A stretch of DNA of 64,000 bases, from positions 5,828,001 through 5,892,000 of the forward strand of contig JAPYXD010000714.1 in NCBI GenBank assembly GCA_030998225.1, given 5' to 3'. Under the pieces are notes generated by a model, which saw only the letters and a program-made list of their open reading frames with translations, searched no databases and had not been told where the DNA came from. This document shows, piece by piece, positions 53,301-64,000 of this stretch. The first letter of the stretch is position 1. Each line of letters opens with the position of its first letter. The DNA comes from Diplolepis rosae (taxonomy: Eukaryota > Arthropoda > Insecta > Hymenoptera > Diplolepididae). The position numbers and the translations under genes are program-made.

Positions 53301-56300
53301 ATTTCTTTTTTAGTACCTCCAATGATAATGAATACATATGTGATGTCCACAGGTGGTAAACGTTTTTCGTTTTATATGTGAATTAACGGTCTAAGTCACT
53401 TTTCGTAAAGTCACAGTTTTTGCTCTCTACAAGGGGCCTCGGCCCTAGATAAATTTAATTTTATTTTTTTTTTTTAGTACTTCCAATGATAATGCATACA
53501 CATGTGATGTCCATAGTTGGTCAACTTTTTTCGTTTTATTTGTGAATTAACGGGCTAAGTCACTTTTCGTTATGTCACAGTTTTTGCTCTGTACGAGGGC
53601 CCTCCGCCCTAGATAAATTTACTTTTATTTTTTTTTTTAGTACTTCCCATGATAATGCATACATATGTGATGTCCATAGTTGGTCAACTTTTTTCGTTTT
53701 ATTTGTGAATTAACGGGCTAAGTCACTTTTCGTTAAGTCACAGTTTTTGCTCTGTACGAGGGCCCTCCGCCCTAGATAAATTTACTTTTATTTTTTTTTT
53801 TAGTACTTCCAATGATAATGCATACATATGTGATGTCCATAAGTGGAAAACTTTTCTCGTTTTATATGTGAATTAACGGTCTACGTCACTTTTCGTTAAG
53901 TCACAGCTTTTGCTCTGTACGAGGGCCCTCCGCCCTAGATAAATTTACTTTTATTTTTTTTTTCAGTTCTTCCAATGATAATGCATACATATGTGATGTC
54001 CAAAGGTGGTAAACGTTTTTCGTTTTATATGTGAATTAACGGGCTAAGTCACTTTTCGTTAAGTCACTGTTTTTGCTTCGTACGAGGACCCTCCGCCGTC
54101 GGTTCATTTAATTTTAATTTTTTTTTTAGTAACACAAATAATAATGCATACATATGTGATGTCCATAGGTGGAAAACTTTTCTCGTTTTATATGTGAATT
54201 AACGGTCTACGTCACTTTTCGTTAAGTCACAGCTTTTGCTCTGTACAAGGGGCCTCCGCCCTAGATAAATTTACTTTTTTTTTTTTTTTAGTACTTCCAA
54301 TGATAATGCATACACATGTGATGTCCATAGGTGGAAAACTTTTCTCGTTTTATATGTGAATTAACGGTCTACGTCACTTTTCGTTAAGTCACAGTTTTTG
54401 CTCTGTACGAGGGCCCTCCGCCCTAGATAAATTTACTTTTATTTTTTTTTTAGTACTTCCAATGATAATGCATACATATGTGATGTCCATAGTTGGTCAA
54501 CTTTTTTCGTTTTATTTGTGAATTAACGGGCTAAGTCACTTTTCGTTAAGTCACTGTTTTTGCTCTGTACGAGGACCCTCCGCCCTCGGTTCATTTAATT
54601 TTAATTTTTTTTTTATTAACACAAATAATAATTCATACACATGTGATGTCCATAGGTGGAAAACTTTTCTCGTTTTATATGTGAATTAACGGTCTACGTC
54701 ACTTTTCGTTAAGTCACAGCTTTTGCTCTGTACGAGGGCCCTCCGCCCTAGATAAATTTAATTTTTTTTTTTTTTTTTAGTACTTCCAATGATAATGCAT
54801 ACATATGTGATGTCCATAGTTGGTCAACTTTTCTCGTTTTATATGTGAATTAACGGTCTACGTCACTTTTCGTTAAGTCACAGTTTTTGCTCTGTACGAG
54901 GGCCCTCCGCCCTAGATAAATTTACTTTTATTTTTTTTTTTTAGTACTTCCAATGATAATGCATACATATGTGATGTCCATAGTTGGTCAACTTTTTTCG
55001 TTTTATTTGTGAATTAACGGGCTATGTCACTTTTCGTTAAGTCACAGTTTTTGCTCTGTACGAGGGCACTCCGCCCTACACAAATTTACTTTTATTTTTT
55101 TTTTTTATGACTTCCAATGATAATGCATACATATGTGATGTCCACAGGTGGTAAACGTTTTTCGTTTTATATGTGAATTAACGGTCTAAGTCACTTTTCG
55201 TAAAGTCACAGTTTTTGCTCTGTACGAGGGCCCTCCGCCCTAGATAAATTTACTTTTATTTTTTTTTTATTACTTCCAATGATAATGCATACATATGTGA
55301 TGTCCATAGTTGGTCAACTTTTTTCGTTTTATTTGCGACTTAACGGGCTAAGTCACTTTTCGTTAAGTCACAGTTTTTGCTCTGTACGAGGGCACTCCGC
55401 CCTAGATAAATTTACTTTTATTTTTTTTTTTTATGACTTCCAATGATAATGCATACATATGTGATGTCCATAGTTGGTCAACTTTTTTCGTTTAATTTGT
55501 GAATTAACGGGCTAAGTCACTTTTCGTTCAGTCACTGTTTTTGCTCTGTACGAGGACCCTCCGCCCTCGGTTCATTTAATTTTAAATTTTTTTTTAGTAC
55601 CTCCAATGATAATGAATACATATGTGATGTCCACAGGTGGTAAACGTTTTTCGTTTTATATGTGAATTAACGGTCTAAGTCACTTTTCGTTAAGTCACAG
55701 TTTTTGCTCTGTACGAGTGCCCTCCGCCATAGATACATTCAATTTTGAAAATGTTTTATATTACCTCCAATGATATCACATACATATGTGATGTCCATAG
55801 GTGGCAAACTTTTCTCGTTTTATATGTGAATTAACGGTCTAAGTCACTTTTCGTTAAGTCACAGCTTTTGCTCTGTACGAGGGCCCTCCGCCCTAGATAA
55901 ATTTACTTTTATTTTTTTTTTCAGTTCTTCCAATGATAATGCATACATATGTGATGTCCATAGGTGGTAAACGTTTTTCGTTTTATATGTGAATTAAAAG
56001 TCTAAGTCACTTTTCGTTCGGTCCCTTGCAATTTTGGTTTGTACGTATGCCCTCCACCCTCGATACATTAATTTTTATGTTTTTTTTTAGTAACTCAAAT
56101 AATAATGCATACATATGTGATGTCCATAAGTGGAAAACTTTTCTCGTTTTATATGTGACTTAACGGTCTACGTCACTTTTCGTTAAGTCACAGCTTTTGC
56201 TCTGTACAAGGGGCCTCCGCCCTAGATAAATTTACTTTTATTTTTTTTTTTAGTACTTCCAATGATAAAGCAAACACATGTGATGTCCATAGGTGGAAAA

Positions 56301-57061
56301 CTTTTCTCGTTTAATATGTGAATTAACGGTCCACGTCACTTTTCGTTAAGTTACAGTTTTTGCTCTGTACGAGGGCCCTCCGCCCTAGATAAATTTACTT
56401 TTATTTTTTTTTTAGTACTTCCAATGATAATGCATACATATGTGATGTCCATAGTTGGTCAACTTTTTTCGTTTTATTTGTGAATTAACGGGCTAAGTCA
56501 CTTTTCGTTAAGTCACAGTTTTTGCTCTGTACGAGGGCCCTCCGCCCTAGATAAATTTACTTTTATTTTTTTTTTTAGTACTTCCAATGATAATGCATAC
56601 ATATGTGATGTCCATAGGTGGAAAACTTTTCTCGTTTTATATGTGAATTAACGGTCTACGTCACTTTTCGTTAAGTCACAGCTTTTGCTCTGTACGAGGG
56701 CCCTCCGCCCTAGATAAATTTACTTTTATTTTTTTTTTTTAGTACTTCCAATGATAATGCATACATATGTGATGTCCATAGGTGGAAAACTTTTCTCGTT
56801 TTATATGTGAATTAACGGTCTACGTCACTTTTCGTTAAGTCACAGCTTTTGCTCTGTACAAGGGGCCTCCGCCCTAGATAAATTTACTTTTATTTTTTTT
56901 TTTTAGTACTTCCAATGATGATGCATACATATGTGATGTCCATAGTTGGTCAACTTTTCTCGTTTTATATGTGAATTAACGGTCTACGTCACTTTTCGTT
57001 AAGTCACAGTTTTTGCTCTGTACGAGGGCCCTCCGCCCTAGATAAATTTACTTTTATTTTT
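50351..57061 (+). repeat. Mosaic block with copies of distant array segments
   Basis: Several stretches repeat other parts of the array at whole-monomer offsets. 51968-52540 matches 13082-13654. 51.3-51.65 kb matches 55.05-55.40 kb (offset 3753 bp, 23 monomers; marker CGCCCTACACAAATTT and TTTGCGACTTAACGGG). 53.2-53.45 kb matches 45.5-45.8 kb (offset 7662 bp). 53.84-54.1 kb matches 48.6-48.87 kb (offset 5228 bp; markers TCCAAAGGTGG and TTGCTTCGTACG). C units with GTCCACAGG are frequent. No gene was seen. Confidence 0.8.
51968..52540 (+). repeat. Long-range duplicate of 13082-13654
   Basis: Shared rare forms: CCGCCATCCGTACATTCAAT, CCCTCCTCCCTAGATAC with TTGAATATG, ATTGCATACATATATGAAGA, CTATACGAGGGCCCTTCGCC and GTGCCCTCCGCGCTAG. 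Two checked anchors (13241 against 52127; 13576 against 52462) give the same offset of 38886 bp, about 238 monomers. One unit differs: after CCCTTCGCCC this copy has TAGATAAATT and the other has TCGATACATT. Confidence 0.85.
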
Positions 57062-57555
57062 TTTTTAGTACTTCCAATGATAATGCATACATATGTGATG
57101 TCCATAGTTGGACACCTTTTTTGTTTTATTTGTGAATTAACGGGCTAAGTCACTTTTCGTTAAGTCACAGTTTTTGCTCTGTACGAGGGCCCTCCGCCCT
57201 AGATAAATTTACTTTTATTTTTTTTTTAGTACTTCCAATGATAATGCATACATATATGATGTCCATAGTTGGTCAACTTTTTTCGTTTTATTTGTGAATT
57301 AACGGGCTAAGTCACTTTTCGTTAAGTCACTGTTTTTGCTCTGTACGAGGACCCTCCGCCCTCGGTTCATTTAATTTTAGTTTTTTTTTGTAGTACCTCC
57401 AATGATAATGAATACATATGTGATGTCCACAGGTGGTAAACGTTTTTCGTTTTATATGTGAATTAACGGTCTAAGTCACTTTTCGTTAAGTCACAGTTTT
57501 TGCTCTGTACGAGTGCCCTCCGCCCTAGATACATTCAATTTTGAAAATGTTTTAT

Positions 57556-57720
57556 AGTACCTCCAATGATATAACATACATATGTGAAGTCCATAGGTGG
57601 TGCACTTTTTTCGTTTTATATGTAAATTAACAGTCTAAGTCAATTAGAGTTCGGTCCCTTGCAGTTTTTGCTCTGTACGAGGGCCCTCCGCCCTAGATAA
57701 ATTTACTTTTATTTTTTTTT
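57556..57720 (+). repeat. Reference monomer, family E-type start (165 bp)
   Basis: The preceding monomer ends GATACATTCAATTTTGAAAA then TGTTTTATAG in place of the T-run. This unit begins AGTACCTCCAATGATATAAC and has GTGAAGTCCATAGGTGGTGC. It also carries the private change TCAATTAGAGTTCGG where relatives read TCAATTTTCGTTCGG. The same private change recurs one 15-monomer period later, at 60092. Confidence 0.82.
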
Positions 57721-60700
57721 AGTACTTCCAATGATAATGCATACATATGTGATGTCCATAGTTGGTCAACTTTTTCCTTTTTTTATGTGAAATAACAGTC
57801 TAAATCACTTTTCGTTAAGTCACAGTTTTTGCTCTGTACGAGTGACCTCCGCCCTAGATACATTCAATTTTGAAAATGTTTTATAGTACCTCCAATGATA
57901 TAACATACATATGTGAAGTCCATAGGTGGTGCACTTTTTTCGTTTTATATGTAAATTAACAGTCTAAGTCAATTTGCGTTCGGTCCCTTGCAGTATTTTG
58001 CTCTGTACGAGGGGCCCTCCGCCCTCGATACATATTATTTTGATTTTTTTTATAGTACCTCCGATTATAATGCATACATATGTGATGTCCATAGTTGGTC
58101 AACTTTTTCCTTTTTTTATGTGAATTAACGGGCTAAGTCACTTTTAGTTAAGTCACTGTTTTTGCTCTGTACGAGGACCCTCCGTCCTCGGTTCATTTAA
58201 TTTTAATATTTTTTTTTTTACCTCCAATGATAATGAATACATATGTGATGTCCACAGGTGGTAAACGTTTTTCGTTTTATGTGTGAATTAACGGTCTAAG
58301 TCACTTTTCGTTAAGTCACAGTTTTTGCTCTGTACGAGGGCCCTCCGCCCTAGATAAATTTACTTTTATTTTTTTTTTATTACTTCCAATGATAATGCAT
58401 ACATATGTGATGTCCATAGTTGGTCAACTTTTTTCGTTTTATTTGTGAATTAACGGGCTAAGTCACTTTTCGTTAAGTCACAGTTTTTGCTCTGTACGAG
58501 GGCACTCCGCCCTAGATAAATTAACTTTTATTTATTTTTTTAGTACTTCCAATGATAATGCATACATATGTGATGTCCATAGTTGGTCAACTTTTTTCGT
58601 TTAATTTGTGAATTAACGGGCTAAGTCACTTTTCGTTCAGTCACTGTTTTTGCTCTGTACGAGGACCCTCCGCCCTCGGTTCATTTAACTTTAAATTTTT
58701 TTTTAGTACTTCCAATGATAATGCATACATATGTGATGTCCATAGTTGGTCAACTTTTTTCGTTTTATTTGTGAATTAACGGGCTAAGTCACTTTTCGTT
58801 AAGTCACAGTTTTTGCTCTGTACGAGGGCCCTCCGCCCTAGATAAATTTACTTTTATTTTTTTTTTTATTACTTCCAATGATAATGCATACATATGTGAT
58901 GTCCATAGGTGGAAAACTTTTCTCGTTTTATATGTGAATTAACGGTCTACGTCACTTTTCGTTAAGTCACAGCTTTTGCTCTGTACGAGGGCCCTCCGCC
59001 CTAGATAAATTTACTTTTATTTTTTTCTTTTAGTACTTCCAATAATAATGCATACATATGTGATGTCCATAAGTGGAAAACTTTTCTCGTTTTATATGTG
59101 ACTTAACGGTCTACGTCACTTTTCGTTAAGTCACAGCTTTTGCTCTGTACAAGGGGCCTCCGCCCTAGATAAATTTACTTTTATTTTTTTTTTTAGTACT
59201 TCCAATGATAATGCATACATATGTGATGTGCATAGGTGGAAAACTTTTCTCGTTTTATATGTGAATTAACGGTCTACGTCACTTTTCGTTAAGTCACAGC
59301 TTTTGCTCTGTACGAGGGCCCTCCGCCCTAGATAAATTTACTTTTATTTTTTTCTTTTAGTACTTCCAATGATAATGCATACATATGTGATGTCCATAGG
59401 TGGAAAACTTTTCTCGTTTTATATGTGAATTAACGGTCTACGTCACTTTTCGTTAAGTCACAGTTTTTGCTCTGTACGAGGGCCCTCCGCCCTAGATAAA
59501 TTTACTTTTATTTTTTTTTTAGTACTTCCAATGATAATGCATACATATGTGATGTCCATAGTTGGACACCTTTTTTGTTTTATTTGTGAATTAACGGGCT
59601 AAGTCACTTTTCGTTAAGTCACAGTTTTTGCTCTGTACGAGGGCCCTCCGCCCTAGATAAATTTACTTTTATTTTTTTTTTAGTACTTCCAATGATAATG
59701 CATACATATATGATGTCCATAGTTGGTCAACTTTTTTCGTTTTATTTGTGAATTAACGGGCTAAGTCACTTTTCGTTAAGTCACTGTTTTTGCTCTGTAC
59801 GAGGACCCTCCGCCCTCGGTTCATTTAATTTTAATTTTTTTTTTAGTACCTCCAATGATAATGAATACATATGTGATGTCCACAGGTGGTAAACGTTTTT
59901 CGTTTTATATGTGAATTAACGGTCTAAGTCACTTTTCGTTAAGTCACAGTTTTTGCTCTGTACGAGTGCCCTCCGCCCTAGATACATTCAATTTTGAAAA
60001 TGTTTTATAGTACCTCCAATGATATAACATACATATGTGAAGTCCATAGGTGGTGCACTTTTTTCGTTTTATATGTAAATTAACAGTCTAAGTCAATTAG
60101 AGTTCGGTCCCTTGCAGTTTTTGCTCTGTACGAGGGCCCTCCGACCTCGATACACATAATTTTGATTTTTTTTATAGTACCTCGAATGATAATACATACA
60201 TATGTGATGTCCATAGTTGGTCTACTTTTTCCTTTTTTTATGTGAAATAACAGTCTAAATCACTTTTCGTTAAGTCACAGTTTTTGCTCTGTACGAGGGC
60301 CCTCCGCCCTAGATACATTCAATTTTGAAAATGTTTTATAGTACCTCCAATGATATAACATACATATGTGATGCCCATAGGTGGTAAAATTTTTTCGTTT
60401 TATATGTAAATGAACCGTCTATGTCAATTTTCGTTCGGTCCCTTGCGGTTTTTGCTCTGTACGAGGGCCCTCCGCCCTCGATACATATAATTTTGATTTT
60501 TTTTATAGTACTTCCAATGATAATGCATACATATATGATGTCCATAGTTGGTCAACTTTTTTCGTTTTATTTGTGAATTAACGGTCTAAGTCACTTTTAG
60601 TTAAGTCACTGTTTTTGCTCTGTACGAGGACCCTCCGTCCTCGGTTCATTTAATTTTAATATTTTTTTTTTTACCTCCAATGATAATGAATACATATGTG

Positions 60701-63408
60701 ATGTCCACAGGTGGTAAACGTTTTTCGTTTTATGTGTGAATTAACGGTCTAAGTCACTTTTCGTTAAGTCACAGTTTTTGCTCTGTACGAGGGCCCTCCG
60801 CCCTAGATAAATTTACTTTTATTTTTTTTTATTACTTCCAATGATAATGCATACATATGTGATGTCCATAGTTGGTCAACTTTTTTCGTTTTATTTGTGA
60901 ATTAACGGGCTAAGTCACTTTTCGTTAAGTCACAGTTTTTGCTCTGTACGAGGGCACTCCGCCCTAGATAAATTAACTTTTATTTATTTTTTTAGTACTT
61001 CCAATGATAATGCATACATATGTGATGTCCATAGTTGGTCAACTTTTTTCGTTTAACTTGTGAATTAACGGGCTAAGTCACTTTTCGTTAAGTCACTGTT
61101 TTTGCTCTGTACGAGGACCCTCCGCCCTCGGTTCATTTAACTTTAAATTTTTTTTTAGTACTTCCAATGATAATGCATACATATGTGATGTCCATAGTTG
61201 GTCAACTTTTTTCGTTTTATTTGTGAATTAACGGGCTAAGTCACTTTTCGTTAAGTCACAGTTTTTGCTCTGTACGAGGGCCCTCCGCCCTAGATAAATT
61301 TACTTTTATTTTTTTTTAGTACTTCCAATGATAATGCATACATATGTGATGTCCATAGGTGGAAAACTTTTCTCGTTTTATATGTGAATTAACGGTCTAC
61401 GTCACTTTTCGTTAAGTCACAGCTTTTGCTCTGTACGAGGGCCCTCCGCCCTAGATAAATTTACTTTTATTTTTTTTTTTTAGTACTTCCAATGATAATG
61501 CATACATATGTGATGTCCATAAGTGGAAAACTTTTCTCGTTTTATATGTGAATTAACGGTCTACGTCACTTTTCGTTAAGTCACAGCTTTTGCTCTGTAC
61601 AAGGGGCCTCCGCCCTAGATAAATTTACTTTTATTTTTTTTTTTAGTACTTCCAATGATAATGCATACATATGTGATGTGCATAGGTGGAAAACTTTTCT
61701 CGTTTTATATGTGAATTAACGGTCTACGTCACTTTTCGTTAAGTCACAGTTTTTGCTCTGTACGAGGGCCCTCCGCCCTAGATAAATTTACTTTTATTTT
61801 TTTCTTTTAGTACTTCCAATGATAATGCATACATATGTGATGTCCATAGGTGGAAAACTTTTCTCGTTTTATATGTGACTTAACGGTCTACGTCACTTTT
61901 CGTTAAGTCACAGTTTTTGCTCTGTACGAGGGCACTCCGCCCTAGATAAATTTACATTTATTTTTTTTTTTTTAGTACTTCCAATGATAATGCATACATA
62001 TGTGATGTCCATAGTTGGTCACCTTTTTTGTTTTATTTGTGAATTAACGGGCTAAGTCACTTTTCGTTAAGTCACAGTTTTTGCTCTGTACGAGGGCCCT
62101 CCGCCCTAGATAAATTTACTTTTATTTTTTTTTTTAGTACTTCCAATGATAATGCATACATATATGATGTCCATAGTTGGTCAACTTTTTTCGTTTTATT
62201 TGTGAATTAACGGTCTAAGTCACTTTTCGTTAAGTCACTGTTTTTGCTCTGTACGAGGACCCTCCGCCCTCGGTTCATTTAATTTTAATTTTTTTTTTAG
62301 TACCTCCAATGATAATGAATACATATGTGATGTCCACAGGTGGTAAACGTTTTTCGTTTTATATGTGAATTAACGGTCTAAGTCACTTTTCGTTAAGTCA
62401 CAGTTTTTGCTCTGTACGAGTGCCCTCCGCCCTAGATACATTCAATTTTGAAAATGTTTTATAGTACCTCCAATGATATAACATACATATGTGAAGTCCA
62501 TAGGTGGTGCACTTTTTTCGTTTTATATGTAAATGAACCGTCTATGTCAATTTTCGTTCGGTCCCTTGCGGTTTTTGCTCTGTACGAGGGCCCTCCGCCC
62601 TCGATACATATAATTTTGATTTTTTTTATAGTACCTCGAATGATAATACATACATATGTGATGTCCATAGTTGGTCTACTTTTTCCTTTTTTTATGTGAA
62701 ATAACAGTCTAAATCACTTTTCGTTAAGTCACAGTTTTTGCTCTGTACGAGTGACCTCCGCCCTAGATACATTCAATTTTGAAAATGTTTTATAGTACAC
62801 TCCAATGATATAACATACATATGTGATGCCCATAGGTGGTAAACTTTTTTCGTTTTATATGTAAATGAACCGTCTATGTCAATTTTCGTTCGGTCCCTTG
62901 CGGTTTTTGCTCTGTACGAGGGCCCTCCGCCCTCGATACATATAATTTTGATTTTTTTTATAGTACCTCGAATGATAATACATACATATGTGATGTCCAC
63001 AGGTGGTAAACGTTTTTCGTTTTATATGTGAATTAACGGGCTAAGTCACTTTTAGTTAAGTCACTGTTTTTGCTCTGTACGAGGACCCTCCGTCCTCGGT
63101 TCATTTAATTTTAATTTTCTTTTTTAGTACCTCCAATGATAATGAATACATATGTGATGTCCACAGGTGGTAAACGTTTTTCGTTTTATGTGTGAATTAA
63201 CAGTCTAAGTCACTTTTCGTTAAGTCACAGTTTTTGCTCTGTACGAGGGCCCTCCGCCCTAGATAAATTTACTTATATTTTTTTGTAATACCTCCAATGA
63301 TAATGCATACATATGTGATGTCCATAGTTTGTCAACTTTTTTCGTTTTATTTGTGAATTAACGGGCTAAGTCACTTTTTGTTAAGTCACAGTTTTTGCTC
63401 TGTACGAG

Positions 63409-63734
63409 GGCACTCCGCCCTAGATAAATTAACTTTTATTTATTTTTTTAGTACTTCCAATGATAATGCATACATATGTGATGTCCATAGTTGGTCAACT
63501 TTTTTCGTTTAACTTGTGAATTAACGGGCTAAGTCACTTTTCGTTAAGTCACAGTTTTTGCTCTGTACGAGGGCACTCCGCCCTAGATAAATTAACTTTT
63601 ATTTATTTTTTTAGTACTTCCAATGATAATGCATACATATGTGATGTCCATAGTTGGTCAACTTTTTTCGTTTAACTTGTGAATTAACGGGCTAAGTCAC
63701 TTTTCGTTAAGTCACTGTTTTTGCTCTGTACGAG
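63409..63734 (+). repeat. One-monomer tandem duplication inside HOR copy 3
   Basis: The B unit with GGCACTCCGCCCTAG, TAAATTAACTTTTATTTATT and TCGTTTAACTTGTG occurs once in HOR copy 2 (about 60952-61090) but twice in a row here. GTTTAACTTG is at 63507 and 63670, exactly 163 bp apart. The two copies are almost identical, differing at CACAG against CACTG and the following island. Confidence 0.85.
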
Positions 63735-64000
63735 GACCCTCCGCCCTCGGTTCATTTACTTTTAATTTTTTTTTTAGTACTTCCAATGATAATGCATACA
63801 TATGTGATGTCCATAGTTGGTCAAGTTTTCTCGTTTTATATGTGAATTAACGGTCTACGTCACTTTTCGTTAAGTCACAGCTTTTGCTCTGTACAAGGGG
63901 CCTCCGCCCTAGATAAATTTACTTTTATTTTTTTTTTTAGTACTTCCAATGATAAAGCAAACACATGTGATGTCCATAGGTGGAAAACTTTTCTCGTTTT

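Larger units (their letters stand above)
57062..63948 (+). repeat. 15-monomer higher-order repeat, ~2453 bp period, ~2.8 copies
   Basis: Independent anchors repeat at a constant period. GATACATTCAATTTTGAAAA with its leading A is at 57527, 59980 and 62434. The run of G(A/T)CACCTTTTTTG is at 57111, 59565 and 62018. TTTTAGTTAAGTCACTG is near 58142, 60595 and 63049. The periods are 2453, 2454, 2453 and 2454 bp. The unit contains E, D, C, B and A monomers in fixed order. Copy 3 has a one-monomer tandem duplication at 63409-63734 and then leaves the pattern. After about 63948 the sequence instead matches 56261 onward (AATGATAAAGCAAACACATG, offset 7687 bp, 47 monomers). Confidence 0.9.
1..64000 (+). 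repeat. Satellite DNA array, ~163 bp monomer, ~390 head-to-tail copies, spans whole window
   Basis: Every line of the window carries the same unit: AGTAC(T/C)TCC, then AATGATAATGCATACATATG, TGATGTCCATAG, TTCGTTTTAT, GTGAATTAACGG, TCACTTTTCGTTAAGTCAC, TTTTTGCTCTGTACGAGGG, CCCTCCGCCCTAGATAAATT and a T-rich tract. Measured spacings between successive AGTAC starts are 162 to 166 bp. No monomer was seen in reverse orientation, and no stretch of more than about 30 bp departs from the unit. A type A unit has about 58 G+C in 163 bp (about 36%), so the array is AT-rich with a short GC-rich island. The monomer length is in the range of one nucleosome plus linker, as in many centromeric satellites. The centromeric role is inference. 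The family is not one I recognise: it is not the alpha satellite, nor the Arabidopsis 178 bp, rice CentO or maize CentC repeats as I know them. Confidence 0.98.

Noticed and set aside
60336..63000. Minus-strand frames of 69-75 codons at 60336-60545, 62459-62668 and 62773-63000
   Set aside because: They are near-identical because they lie in copies or related D/E units of the same 15-monomer repeat. They start in the conserved core of one unit and end in the next, so they are reverse-strand readings of satellite.
1..64000. CRISPR array
   Set aside because: The repeat is periodic, but the whole 163 bp unit is repeated. There are no unique spacers between short repeats, no leader and no cas genes.
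1..64000. CENP-B box (TTCG, A and CGGG core)
   Set aside because: TTCGTTTTATATGTG matches only the TTCG....A half and lacks CGGG at the required spacing. TTCGTTAAGTCAC also fails. No full box was seen.
1..64000. Transposon, LTR or other mobile insertion in the array
   Set aside because: No stretch departs from the monomer long enough to hold one. No terminal repeats, target-site duplications or coding remains were seen.
1..64000. Telomeric repeats, tRNA or rRNA genes
   Set aside because: No tandem TTAGGG- or TTTAGGG-type runs and no tRNA or rRNA-like sequence were seen on either strand.
1..64000. Naming the host from the satellite
   Set aside because: I do not recognise the monomer. Length and AT-richness alone occur in plants, insects, vertebrates and others, so a species call would be a guess.

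Overview
The whole 64 kb window is one uninterrupted head-to-tail satellite DNA array. It holds no gene, RNA gene, transposon or unique-sequence island that I can support. The repeat unit is about 163 bp (measured units run 162 to 166 bp), which gives roughly 390 monomers. All are in the same orientation, and the array enters at base 1 and leaves at base 64000, so neither edge is inside the window. Each monomer has the same plan: an AGTACTTCC or AGTACCTCC start, a strongly conserved core around CATACATATGTGATGTCCAT, a TTCGTTTTAT block, a TCACTTTTCGTTAAGTCAC block, a GC-rich island with GAGGGCCCTCCGCCCT, and a closing T-rich tract of variable length. Megasatellite structure of this kind is typical of centromeric or pericentromeric heterochromatin in a eukaryote. 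I do not recognise the monomer as any satellite I know, so I name no species. The array could equally be a large non-centromeric satellite block.

Monomers fall into recognisable families that differ at linked positions. A has GGTGGAAAACTTTTCTCG and CTACGTCAC. B has GTTGGTCAAC, TTTATTTG and CGGGCTAAG. C has GGTAAACG, CACTGTTTTT and GAGGACCCTCCGCCCTCGG. D has TTCAATTTTGG, CTCGATACATA and GATTTTTTTTAT. E has GATACATTCAATTTTGAAAA and GATAT(A/C)ACATAC. Chimeric monomers combining halves of A and B are common.

Layout. 1-9827: heterogeneous, diverged monomers with small local duplications. 9828-10967: A, B and C monomers. 10968-12290: D/E block. 12291-22880: highly homogeneous A/B/C monomers with a recurring cassette. 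22881-26678: D/E block with a 10- and 5-monomer triplication. 26679-37661: three related long units of 5241, 3282 and 2460 bp (32, 20 and 15 monomers) that share one start. 37662-50350: homogeneous A/B/C monomers with 3- and 6-monomer periodicities. 50351-57061: mosaic with copies of segments from elsewhere in the array. 57062-63948: a clear 15-monomer higher-order repeat of about 2453 bp, about 2.8 copies.

No genes work together here. The story is array evolution. Offsets between marked copies are almost all whole numbers of monomers (3, 4, 5, 6, 10, 13, 15, 17, 20, 23, 32, 47, 73, 83, 106, 156, 238), as expected from unequal crossover and segmental duplication. All short open frames (60 to 104 codons) are the satellite itself read through one or two monomers and are not annotated as genes. 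Counts and offsets were read by eye from line coordinates; family assignments of individual monomers are not exhaustive.
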